This document shows, piece by piece, positions 1-6,531 of a stretch of 8,394 bases of DNA. The notes under the pieces are model-generated. The model saw only the letters and a list, made by a program, of their open reading frames with translations, searched no databases and was not told the origin of the DNA. Each line of letters opens with the position of its first letter. The stretch's first letter is position 1. The stretch lies in assembly GCA_900553215.1 (NCBI GenBank), contig USCJ01000049.1, positions 1 to 8,394 on the forward strand. The letters run 5' to 3'. The stretch comes from an uncultured Collinsella sp. (GTDB lineage: Bacteria > Actinomycetota > Coriobacteriia > Coriobacteriales > Coriobacteriaceae). The position numbers and the translations under genes were made by a program.

Positions 1-998
1 GCGGCGAACAGCTGGCTGGCGTTCATGCCGCCCATGCCACCTGCCATGCCCATGCCCATAAAGCCTGCCATCGCGCCGTTGGGGTTGGCCGCCGCGGCAC
101 GCATCGCGTCGCTCTGGGCGCTGGCGATGTTGGCTGCCGCCATGGTGGGATCGCGCATGACTGCGGCCTTCTGCAGGTCCTTGATCATCTGCTCGTCTTC
201 TTGCGAGGCGGCGATGGAGTTAACGCCAAAGCTCACGATCTCGACGCCGCGCAGGTCACGCCAGTCGGCAGAGAGAACCTCGTTGAGCGCGCGGGCGAGC
301 TCGGTGGTGTGGCCGGGGATGGCGCTGTAGCGGATGCCCATCTCCGAGATCTTGGCGAAGGCGGGCTGCAGGGCGGTGAGCAGCTCGGACTTAAGCTGGC
401 TGTCGATCTGGTCGCGCGTGTAGCTGTCGGTCACGTTGCCGCAGACATTGGTGTAGAACAGCAGCGGGTTGGTGATGCGATACGAGTACTCGCCGTTGCA
501 GCGCACGGAGATATCGACGTCCAGGCCAATGTTCTTATCGACTACGCGGAAGGGCACGGGCGAGGCGGTGCCGTACTTGTTGCCGATGATCTCCTTGGTG
601 TTGATGAAGTAGACGCGCTGGTCCTTGCCCGCGTCGCCGCCAAAGGTAAAGCGGCTGCCGATATTGGCGAAGGTTTCCTTGATGGAATCGCCCAGGTTGC
701 CGCTAAAGACGCTCGGCTCGCTGCCGGTATCGAAGACGAACTCACCGGGCTCCAGCGCGACTTCGATGATCTTGCCGTTTTGCACCACGAGCATGCCCTG
801 GCCGTCGTTGACGGCGATGACCGAGCCGTTGGAGATGACGTTGTCCTCGCCGCGTGTGTTGGAGCTGCGGCCACCGGTACGTTTGCTGCCCTTGCAGGCC
901 AAGACGTCAGCAGGCATCGATTCGCAGTAGATAAATTCCTTCCACTGGTCGGCCATGACGCCGCCGGCAGCTCCCAATCCAGCTTTCAAGAGTCCCAT
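1..998 (-). CDS. SPFH-domain protein, YdjI / 'virion core protein'-like, C-terminal end missing at window edge
   Basis: An open frame runs from an ATG at 998 to the window edge (332 codons, no stop), so the C-terminus is missing. The upstream GAAAGGAAG is a good ribosome site. The start reads MGLLKAGLGAAGGVMADQWK, then EFIYCESMPADVL, matching the opening of YdjI-type proteins. Residues about 25-260 form the SPFH (stomatin/prohibitin/flotillin) region, with GQGMLVVQNGKIIEV and ALEPGEFVFD near 67-90 and the conserved tail GVEIVSFGVNSI at 251-262. A helical stretch (265-305) follows, then a Gly/Met/Ala-rich linker (306-326). Family members of this type usually end in a zinc ribbon, which would lie outside the window. 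There is no signal peptide or clear membrane helix, so membrane contact probably depends on partners. In Bacillus subtilis, YdjI is held at the membrane by YdjG/YdjH and helps place PspA. It is the third gene of the set, 48 bases after the zinc-ribbon gene. Function here is inferred from family and context. Confidence 0.85.
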   Translation of the reverse strand, partial: MGLLKAGLGAAGGVMADQWKEFIYCESMPADVLACKGSKRTGGRSSNTRGEDNVISNGSVIAVNDGQGMLVVQNGKIIEVALEPGEFVFDTGSEPSVFSGNLGDSIKETFANIGSRFTFGGDAGKDQRVYFINTKEIIGNKYGTASPVPFRVVDKNIGLDVDISVRCNGEYSYRITNPLLFYTNVCGNVTDSYTRDQIDSQLKSELLTALQPAFAKISEMGIRYSAIPGHTTELARALNEVLSADWRDLRGVEIVSFGVNSIAASQEDEQMIKDLQKAAVMRDPTMAAANIASAQSDAMRAAAANPNGAMAGFMGMGMAGGMGGMNASQLFA

Positions 999-1046
999 GG
1001 TGATCTTCCTTTCTCGTCAAAGGCCGGGTGGTATTGGTTGGATTGC

Positions 1047-2369
1047 TTAGTCGTCCTTGTCGTCTTTCATGACAACGGTGGTCTCGGTGTGGCTGAAGGT
1101 GTCGTGCTTCTCGGTCAGGTCGAGCTCGCCGCAGTACTCGTCGGCGTGGGTGGCCTCGTTGGCCGTCTTGAGCTGGCCTACCAGTAGCACGTCTCCGATA
1201 ATCACGATGATCAGCGGCGCGATGATGTTGATGAGGATGCCTTCGATGTCAAAGGTGAGGTAATTCGGATCGAAGGCGTTCTCACCCATAAAGAGAATCT
1301 GGGAGAGGATAAATCCGATCACAAAGAACAGCACCGAGGCAACAGCGAGCTTGGGCTTGGAGCAGGGAAGCTCGCCGACCATGCGGCCGGTCTGGCCGTT
1401 CATGGCAAACAGGTAGCGCTTGCCGTTCCATGAGGTGGAAAGCATCCAGACGGGGAACAGAGCGTAGTCACTGTCTTCCCAGGTGTAATCGAGCTGCTTG
1501 CTTTCGACCGTGGCGTCGTCATATTCGTCGACGACAGTCTCACGCAGGGCCGAGACCGTGCTTTCTTCCATACGGCGCTCGGCGCGCGCCTTACAGGCCT
1601 CGCAATCCTCGTCGTAGCGGTTGGCGATGTAACCGGGCATGTAGGCGACCGAGAACGGACGCAGAGCCTCGTAATCAAACGGCTCGATGGCATCCATATG
1701 GCCGTCGGGCATCTTGGTCGATCCGTCAACGGGCACGCGCTCAAACGAGATATTGCCCTTGCGGTATGCGTCGTAGTGGTCGATGGTCGTTACTGTGCGG
1801 TCGGATTCCTCGCGCACGGTCTCATTGGTCGCATCAAAGCGCACTTCGCCGTCCACGCGGGCGCCGTAGAGCCAAAACGGCACGTAGACGCCTTGAACCT
1901 CGTCGATGTGGTTGCCGGTGACAAAGCTCTTGGGTAGCAAGATCTTGCCCTTGTAATGCTCCTTGAGCGCCGCCAGCGCGTCGTCGCGCCCGAGCTTAAA
2001 CGGGATCACCAGGTCGGGGGAGAAGTCTCCCGAGAGCTGGCAGGGTGCCACGGCGGAGTTGCCGCAGTAGGGACAGGTGGTAACGGCGACCGTGCCGTCC
2101 GAGACCAGCTCGGCGCCGCACGACGAGCAGATATAGCCGGCGTTTTGGGCAAGCTCCTGTACCGCGTCGTCGACAGCGGGCTTGGACGCCGTGGCCGCGG
2201 CGTCGGCTTTGGCATCCGCCTTGCCCTGGCGCTCGCGATAGAGAGCCTCGACCTCTTCGACTTCAAAGCGCGAATCGCAGTAGTCGCAGACGAGCTTTTG
2301 CTCGGCGCTGGCAAAGTGAAGGGGGCCGCCACACGCAGGGCACTGATAGTTGACGCTCTCGAAGGCCAT
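1047..2369 (-). CDS. Double zinc-ribbon membrane protein, YdjG-like (TFIIB-type zinc ribbon)
   Basis: A 440-residue protein whose ATG at 2369 is preceded by AAAGGA. Two N-terminal zinc ribbons are clear: C10/C13 with C28/C31 (CPACG, CDYC) and C81/C84 with C99/C102 (CSSCG, CPYCG). An Ala/Lys/Asp-rich linker (about 50-70) joins them. The central part (about 115-330) has the family signature VYVPFWLYGARVDGEV at 161-176 and FPVWMLSTSWNGKRYLFAMN at 305-324, and carries an additional CxxC (C256, C259). Two hydrophobic helices follow at about 341-359 and 377-400, then a charged tail ending KDDKDD. The layout is cytoplasmic zinc ribbons with a C-terminal membrane hairpin. Proteins like this are often misnamed as PriA helicase or TFIIB because of the zinc ribbon, but no helicase motif is present. 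The likeness to YdjG, which anchors the SPFH protein YdjI in Bacillus, fits the adjacent SPFH gene. The specific role is not established. Confidence 0.8.
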   Translation of the reverse strand: MAFESVNYQCPACGGPLHFASAEQKLVCDYCDSRFEVEEVEALYRERQGKADAKADAAATASKPAVDDAVQELAQNAGYICSSCGAELVSDGTVAVTTCPYCGNSAVAPCQLSGDFSPDLVIPFKLGRDDALAALKEHYKGKILLPKSFVTGNHIDEVQGVYVPFWLYGARVDGEVRFDATNETVREESDRTVTTIDHYDAYRKGNISFERVPVDGSTKMPDGHMDAIEPFDYEALRPFSVAYMPGYIANRYDEDCEACKARAERRMEESTVSALRETVVDEYDDATVESKQLDYTWEDSDYALFPVWMLSTSWNGKRYLFAMNGQTGRMVGELPCSKPKLAVASVLFFVIGFILSQILFMGENAFDPNYLTFDIEGILINIIAPLIIVIIGDVLLVGQLKTANEATHADEYCGELDLTEKHDTFSHTETTVVMKDDKDD

Positions 2370-2393
2370 GATCGGTCCTTTCTGCGCCGGGGA

Positions 2394-3131
2394 CTATGCG
2401 CCGATGGCGCCGCCGCAGTATTCGCAGCGCCCACTGGCGTCGGGAATCGTGGTTGCACCACAGAAGGGACAGGTGACTGCAGCCTTGGGAGCCTTGGCGG
2501 CCGCGACGCTATCGCGCGTCTCCTGGCGCAGCTGCACCAGCGCGTCGCGGACTTCGGTTGCCTGGCGCTTGGCCTCGCGGTACTCAACGGATCCGCGCTG
2601 CTCGATGGTGGAGTCGTTCACGCGCAGGCCGATCTCGGTAAAGTACGGCGTGTTGACGTGGATGGTCAGGTTAAAGTCGTAATCCAGGTCGTAGCGCGGC
2701 GGGTCGTAGCTCTTGCGCTCGCCGTCCTCGGTTTCGCGATAGACCTCGGTGCGATGCTCGTCGATGTCCATGTCGCAGCCGAGTACCTGCGAAAACTCGA
2801 TGATGTCGGGATTGGCGTCGCGCCAGCGGCTCTGCGAGGTAATGATCAGCAGCCCCGCGTCCTCGTCGAGCATGATGTTGGTGCGTCCGGCAGAAAGCGT
2901 GCGCGTGGGGTTGAACGACGCCAGGCGTTCGGCATTGGCCTCGCGGTAGGCGAGCTGCTCGCGGATGTCGTCTGCGGTGCTGGAGCGCCTGCCGCTAAAG
3001 AAGGGGGAGAGCTTGCCGGCGCACTCTTTGCACAGGTAGCCTTCGTTGATCTTGGTCTTTCCCAAAAGACCCAGCTCGGTACCGCAAATCGCGCATTCTT
3101 TCTTCTCGAACATCTTGTCAAAGAAGCCCAT
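2394..3131 (-). CDS. DUF4428 domain protein with C-terminal zinc ribbon
   Basis: A 245-residue protein, first gene of the three-gene set. The ATG at 3131 has GGGAGG just upstream. Residues 13-45 (CAICGTELGLLGKTK..., then CKECAGKLSPFF) match DUF4428, a small zinc-binding domain, with C13/C16 and C34/C37 as likely ligands. Residues 85-180 look like a beta-rich domain (GLLIITSQSRW, then DLDYDFNLTIHVNTPYF). A helical, charged stretch (183-215) leads to a second zinc ribbon, C221/C224 with C236/C239 (CPFCG, CEYCGG). There is no signal peptide or membrane helix, so it is probably cytoplasmic. Its stop lies 24 bases before the start of the zinc-ribbon membrane gene, which supports co-transcription. 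DUF4428 proteins have no established biochemical function that I know of. A scaffolding or metal-binding adaptor role for the SPFH/membrane partners is my inference from domain content and neighbours. Confidence 0.8.
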   Translation of the reverse strand: MGFFDKMFEKKECAICGTELGLLGKTKINEGYLCKECAGKLSPFFSGRRSSTADDIREQLAYREANAERLASFNPTRTLSAGRTNIMLDEDAGLLIITSQSRWRDANPDIIEFSQVLGCDMDIDEHRTEVYRETEDGERKSYDPPRYDLDYDFNLTIHVNTPYFTEIGLRVNDSTIEQRGSVEYREAKRQATEVRDALVQLRQETRDSVAAAKAPKAAVTCPFCGATTIPDASGRCEYCGGAIGA

Positions 3132-3342
3132 GGCTGCCTCCCATCAACTGGTAGCGTGTGTCACTTTTGATGATGGGTGAGTGCGCGGCCTTTCACGATA
3201 CCCAAGCGGCTCAAGAAGTCTCCACAACTGGGACACATGGCCCATTTTCATCCGCAGTCCCTTTTTAGCTGTTTTGGGCCGCTGCGGCCATCAGGGACGG
3301 GTCGCGGCGGCCCGGGCATTCTCGACGATAGTGTCGGCGACG
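3132..3342. other. Gap between mgtA end and the zinc-ribbon/SPFH operon, with GGGAC arms
   Basis: A 211-base stretch with no credible gene. It must hold the 3' end of the mgtA transcript and, most likely, the promoter of the three-gene set, both read on the minus strand. I could not identify a convincing -35/-10 pair. Inverted-repeat arms occupy 3230-3298. No hairpin here is followed by a clear T-tract in the minus direction, so read-through from mgtA into the operon cannot be excluded. Confidence 0.6.
3230..3298. repeat. Alternating GGGAC / GTCCC arms around a GGCCGC-GCGGCC palindrome
   Basis: GGGAC at 3230-3234 can pair with GTCCC at 3257-3261. The extended arm GTCCCT at 3257-3262 can instead pair with AGGGAC at 3293-3298. 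The second pairing encloses the near-perfect palindrome GGCCGC-T-GCGGCC at 3277-3289. The two pairings exclude each other. The arms carry the same GGGAC core as the repeats at 6178, 7405 and 8348, so this may be a degenerate member of that family. It could also act in ending the mgtA transcript, but it lacks a T-tract. Confidence 0.4.
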
Positions 3343-6096
3343 CTACAGCAGCTCGCCGTGGCGGGCAATGTAGCGGCGCTTGGCCAGCTGAGCGAGTGCG
3401 ATGTAGGCGGCGACGATGCCGATGAGCAGCGCGAAGAAGCTCGCTGGCAGCCGCATGAGCCCCAGTGCATCGGCGATGGGGCTTGCCGGCAGCCAGGTGA
3501 CGAGCGCCAGGCCCAGCACGGTGAGGACGCACAGCGCGGGGGCGGCGTGGTCGCGCGGGCTTGGCAGACGCGGGGAGCGCAGCATGTGGATTACGAGCGT
3601 CTGCGACCACATGGACTCAACGAACCAGCCGCTCTGAAAGAGCGCCGCAAAGATCGCCATGCCCGCGACGTCGCCTGCGGCGGCAAGCTCGGACCAGCTC
3701 GCGCCCACGGCGGCGGGGCATACCACAAAGAAGAGCGCGGCAAAGGTCACAATGTCAAACAGCGAGCTCACGGGGCCCAGCTCGAGCATAAAGCCCTTGA
3801 TGGACGCGGCGTTCCAGGCGCGCGGACGGGCAGTCCAGGCGTCATCGACGGTGTCCCACGGCAGCGCGATGCACACGATCTCGTAGACCAGCGACAGCAG
3901 CACCAGCTGCAGAGCGCTCATGGGCAAAAACGGCAAGAACAGGCTCGCGGCGGTTACGGACAGCACGTTGCCAAAGTTGGAACTCACCGTGGTCTTGAGG
4001 TATTTGAGCAGGTTTCCGTAGGTGCGACGGCCTTCGATGATGCCGCGCTCGAGCACGCCCAGATCCTTCTGAAGCAAGATGATATCGGCGGATTCCTTGG
4101 CGATGTCGACGGCGGAGTCGACCGAGATGCCGCAGTCGCTCGCGCGCATGGCGGCGGCGTCGTTGATGCCGTCGCCCATAAAGCCCACGGTGTGGTCGAG
4201 CAGCTCACGCATGACGCGCACCAGACGCGCCTTCTGCAGCGGCGAGAGCTTGGCGAAGAGATGGGTGCTCTCGGCGCGCTCGGCAAGCTCGGCGTCATCG
4301 AGCGTATCAATCTCGGAGCCTAGCAAGACATTGCTCGCGTCGATACCGATCTGCTCACAGACGGTGGCGGCCACGCGGTCGTTGTCGCCGGTCAGGACCT
4401 TGACCGCTACGCCCTTGACCTCGAGGGTGGCGACGGCGCCCGCGGCACTTGCCTTGGGCGGATCGAGGAAGGCCAAAAAGCCCATCAGCACCATGTCGCA
4501 CTCGTCGGCGATGCCAAACTCGCCCACGCAGCGCGGATCGGTCTTCTGCGCCACAGCAATCACGCGCAGGCCCTCGGCGTTAAGCCCAGCGACCTGCTTG
4601 CGAATCTGGGCGAGCTTCTCGTCGGTGAGCGGCTGAGCGATGCCATCGACCTCGACAAAGGAGCAGATCTCGAGCATCTCCTCGGCAGCTCCCTTGGTAA
4701 CCATCTGGGTTTTGCCCTGGGCGTCGGCGACGACTACGCTCAGGCGACGGCGTGAGAAATCGAAGGGCACCTCGTCGACCTTGGTATAGCGGTCGCGCAG
4801 GCTCTGGCCCAGCGTGGAGTCGGGTGCGACAGTCGAGGGCGTCACGTCGGCACGGTCGATAAGGTTTTTGAGGCCGGTCTGGAAGAAGCTGTTCAAAAAC
4901 GCATGGCGCAGCACGCGTGCGTCCTCGTTGCCGTCAGTGTTGAGGTAGCGCTCGAGCACGATGCGGTCTTCGGTGAGGGTGCCGGTCTTGTCGCAGCATA
5001 GGACGTCCATCGCACCGAGGTTTTGGATCGCCGGCAGCTCCTTAACGATAACCTGGCGACGGGCGAGGTCCTTGGCGCCCTGCGACAGGCTCGTGGTCAC
5101 GATGACGGGAAGCATCTGTGGCGTGATGCCCACGGCCACGCTCGTGGCGAACAGCAGCGCGTCGATGACGTTGCCCTTGGTGGCGGCGTTGATTGCAAAG
5201 ACGGCCGGCGCCATAACGAGCATGAGGCGTACGAGCAGCATGGAGACGCTCGAGACGCCGCGGCCAAACGCGCTCTTCTCGCCGCGCCCGTTGAGCATCT
5301 TGGCGATGCCGCCCAGGTAGGTGTCCGAGCCGGTGGCAACGACAAGTGCCATGGCGGTGCCGTTTTGCACGGAGGTGCCGGTAAAGACGATGTTCTTGCA
5401 GGCAGAGAGCGGCAGCGCGGAGCTGTCGGCGCCCTCGATAACCGTGGCGGCAGCGGTTTTCTCGACGGCCTCGCTCTCGCCGGTGAGCGCGGACTCGATC
5501 ACAAACAGGTCGCGCGCGGCGATGATGCGGGCGTCGGCCGGCACCATATCGCCGGCAGAGAGGCGGATCACATCGCCGGGGACGAGCTCGTCGAAGGGAA
5601 TCTCGAGACGCTCGCCGTCGCGCAGGGCGCAGCAGGTGTTGGAGACCAGGTCCTTGAGGGCCTCGGCCGCATTGCCGCTGCGGGCTTCCTGGATAAACTT
5701 CATGCCGCCCGATACCAGCAGCATGATGCCGATGACGATGACCGTGGAGGGATCGCGTTGCGGCTCGGGTACGGCGAGCACGTCGATGTAGAGCGAGACC
5801 AGTGCGAGCGCGGCGAGGATGCCGGCGAAGGGATCGATGAACGCGTCGGCGATGCGGCGGGCGAGCGTCTTGGTCGGCGCCTCGATGGTGTTGGGGCCGG
5901 CGGCGTCCAGGCGCTCGGCGGCGTGCTCGGCAGTGAGTCCGTCGGCCGTGGCGTCAAGCAGCACGAGGGCGTCCTCGGCGCTATGGGTGGCGGCGAATAT
6001 GGTGTTCTTGGACAGGTCGGTGTGAGCGGCGGGGCGCGCCGTGCGGCGGCGCTTGGAGATGATTTCGAGTAACGTGGCGGTTTTGAGCATTAGCAT
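3343..6096 (-). CDS. mgtA: P-type ATPase, magnesium-transporting family (MgtA/MgtB, P3B)
   Basis: A 917-residue protein, close to the usual length of about 900. In this family ATP hydrolysis drives Mg2+ import across the cytoplasmic membrane. The ATG at 6096 has AAGGAGGA five bases upstream, whereas the next ATG (residue 3) would be too far. Visible parts in order: cytoplasmic N-terminus; M1-M2 (about 87-133); actuator domain with TGES at 205-208; M3-M4 (284-337); phosphorylation motif DKTGTLT with acceptor D369; nucleotide-binding domain with KGA at 468-470; DPPK at 545-548; TGDN at 569-572; GDGINDAAAM at 641-650; and six further helices (about 706-905). SSNFGNVLSV (705-714), LPFLPMSALQ (721-730) and FQSGWFVESMWSQTLVIHM (820-838) are MgtA-type and separate it from Ca2+ or Cu+ pumps. 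Positions Q327, S735 and E739 differ from the E. coli MgtA residues I recall. No Mg2+ riboswitch or leader peptide was recognised upstream. Ion specificity is inferred from family. Confidence 0.95.
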   Translation of the reverse strand: MLMLKTATLLEIISKRRRTARPAAHTDLSKNTIFAATHSAEDALVLLDATADGLTAEHAAERLDAAGPNTIEAPTKTLARRIADAFIDPFAGILAALALVSLYIDVLAVPEPQRDPSTVIVIGIMLLVSGGMKFIQEARSGNAAEALKDLVSNTCCALRDGERLEIPFDELVPGDVIRLSAGDMVPADARIIAARDLFVIESALTGESEAVEKTAAATVIEGADSSALPLSACKNIVFTGTSVQNGTAMALVVATGSDTYLGGIAKMLNGRGEKSAFGRGVSSVSMLLVRLMLVMAPAVFAINAATKGNVIDALLFATSVAVGITPQMLPVIVTTSLSQGAKDLARRQVIVKELPAIQNLGAMDVLCCDKTGTLTEDRIVLERYLNTDGNEDARVLRHAFLNSFFQTGLKNLIDRADVTPSTVAPDSTLGQSLRDRYTKVDEVPFDFSRRRLSVVVADAQGKTQMVTKGAAEEMLEICSFVEVDGIAQPLTDEKLAQIRKQVAGLNAEGLRVIAVAQKTDPRCVGEFGIADECDMVLMGFLAFLDPPKASAAGAVATLEVKGVAVKVLTGDNDRVAATVCEQIGIDASNVLLGSEIDTLDDAELAERAESTHLFAKLSPLQKARLVRVMRELLDHTVGFMGDGINDAAAMRASDCGISVDSAVDIAKESADIILLQKDLGVLERGIIEGRRTYGNLLKYLKTTVSSNFGNVLSVTAASLFLPFLPMSALQLVLLSLVYEIVCIALPWDTVDDAWTARPRAWNAASIKGFMLELGPVSSLFDIVTFAALFFVVCPAAVGASWSELAAAGDVAGMAIFAALFQSGWFVESMWSQTLVIHMLRSPRLPSPRDHAAPALCVLTVLGLALVTWLPASPIADALGLMRLPASFFALLIGIVAAYIALAQLAKRRYIARHGELL

Positions 6097-6177
6097 AGGG
6101 TCCTCCTTGTTAAAGGGAGTTAGCGTACGTGTCGTATGTGCTTTAAAAACCTAGATGTCGCTCACGTCATACTCACG

Positions 6178-6214
6178 AACCACCACAAAGGGGACAGGCA
6201 CCTTTGTGGTGGTT
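6178..6214. repeat. Perfect 14-bp palindromic hairpin with GGACAGGCA loop
   Basis: The left arm AACCACCACAAAGG (6178-6191) is the exact reverse complement of CCTTTGTGGTGGTT (6201-6214). The nine-base loop 6192-6200 reads GGACAGGCA. On the plus strand it ends in TTTT (6213-6216), so it could stop plus-strand transcription, but no plus-strand gene ends here: both flanking genes start away from it. Its core GGGACAGG recurs in the hairpin at 8348-8376, so it is better read as a REP-like or MITE-like palindrome than as a dedicated terminator. Confidence 0.75.
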
Positions 6215-6385
6215 TTGACGATCGGCTATTGGCGCTTATGCGTGTGCCGAATCCTCGCGGCGTGCCGAGGGCGACATGCAGGTTTATCGACTATGACTGC
6301 CTTCCATGGCACATCTCCTTAAGGCCGGGCGCGACGCGCTTTGGGTATCTTGTGCCCGTTTGAATCCGCCCGTATTCTTGATGAG

Positions 6386-6406
6386 GGGGTTTGCCGTGTC
6401 AACCCC
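6386..6406 (+). repeat. Short inverted repeat in the pyrE leader region
   Basis: GGGGTT (6386-6391) and AACCCC (6401-6406) form a six-base stem with a nine-base loop, about 125 bases before the pyrE start. It could be an operator or part of a leader structure. It has no T-tract and does not match a PyrR-binding attenuator that I recognise, so its role is uncertain. Confidence 0.3.
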
Positions 6407-6521
6407 ATTGTTCGGAAAACCATCGCCCCTGACAAAGCCTTTACAGAATGCCGCGGCCTCAAAGCGCGCCCGCAATGCGCTCTGCCTGCGCTAAACTGGA
6501 AGGCACGTACGCGATTACGAG

Positions 6522-6531
6522 AGGAGCCCGC
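6522..6531 (+). promoter_or_regulatory. Ribosome binding site deciding the pyrE start
   Basis: AGGAG at 6522-6526 lies five bases before the ATG at 6532. The same frame is open back to an ATG at 6448. The 28 extra residues it would add have no ribosome site and no likeness to the family, whereas MEAYKQEFIKFMVESDVLKF is a typical OPRT opening. Confidence 0.8.

Larger units (their letters stand above)
6097..6531. promoter_or_regulatory. Divergent control region between mgtA and pyrE
   Basis: A 435-base gap between two divergent starts, which must contain the promoters of mgtA (leftward) and pyrE (rightward). It also contains a strong palindromic repeat at 6178-6214 and a weaker GGGGTT/AACCCC inverted repeat at 6386-6406. 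A TAAACT at 6492-6497 is a possible -10 box for pyrE but has no clear -35 partner. An M-box-type Mg2+ riboswitch was looked for and not recognised by eye. Open frames reading through here, such as one at 6136-6363, have no ribosome site or familiar protein sequence and are not called as genes. Confidence 0.7.

Noticed and set aside
201..1187. Long plus-strand open frame opposite the SPFH gene and the end of the zinc-ribbon gene
   Set aside because: It spans two minus-strand genes with family-level motifs, has no ribosome site and gives an Ala/Val/Gly/Asp-rich protein typical of a GC-rich shadow frame.
1047..2369. Reading the zinc-ribbon gene as PriA helicase or a transcription factor IIB
   Set aside because: Only the zinc ribbons are shared. 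There are no helicase motifs or cyclin-like repeats, and the C-terminus is a membrane hairpin.
1956..3170. 404-residue plus-strand open frame opposite the zinc-ribbon and DUF4428 genes
   Set aside because: Shadow frame: the opposite strand encodes clear zinc-ribbon motifs and this frame shows no recognisable domain.
3181..4323. 380-residue plus-strand open frame opposite the 3' part of mgtA
   Set aside because: Low-complexity His/Gln/Arg/Gly-rich translation opposite GDGIND and the membrane helices of a P-type ATPase. No ribosome site.
5023..6072. 349-residue plus-strand open frame opposite the 5' part of mgtA
   Set aside because: Gly/Arg/Asp-rich shadow opposite the actuator and phosphorylation domains. 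Not a credible protein.
6236..6277. Possible 13-residue minus-strand leader peptide upstream of mgtA (MSPSARREDSAHA)
   Set aside because: No ribosome site and not proline-rich like the Salmonella MgtL leader. An ORF this short is expected by chance.
6136..6363. 75-residue plus-strand open frame between mgtA and pyrE
   Set aside because: It runs through the palindrome at 6178-6214, has no ribosome site and resembles no known protein.
6448..6531. Upstream in-frame ATG that would extend pyrE by 28 residues
   Set aside because: No ribosome site before 6448 and the extension is unlike OPRT. AGGAG sits correctly before the ATG at 6532.
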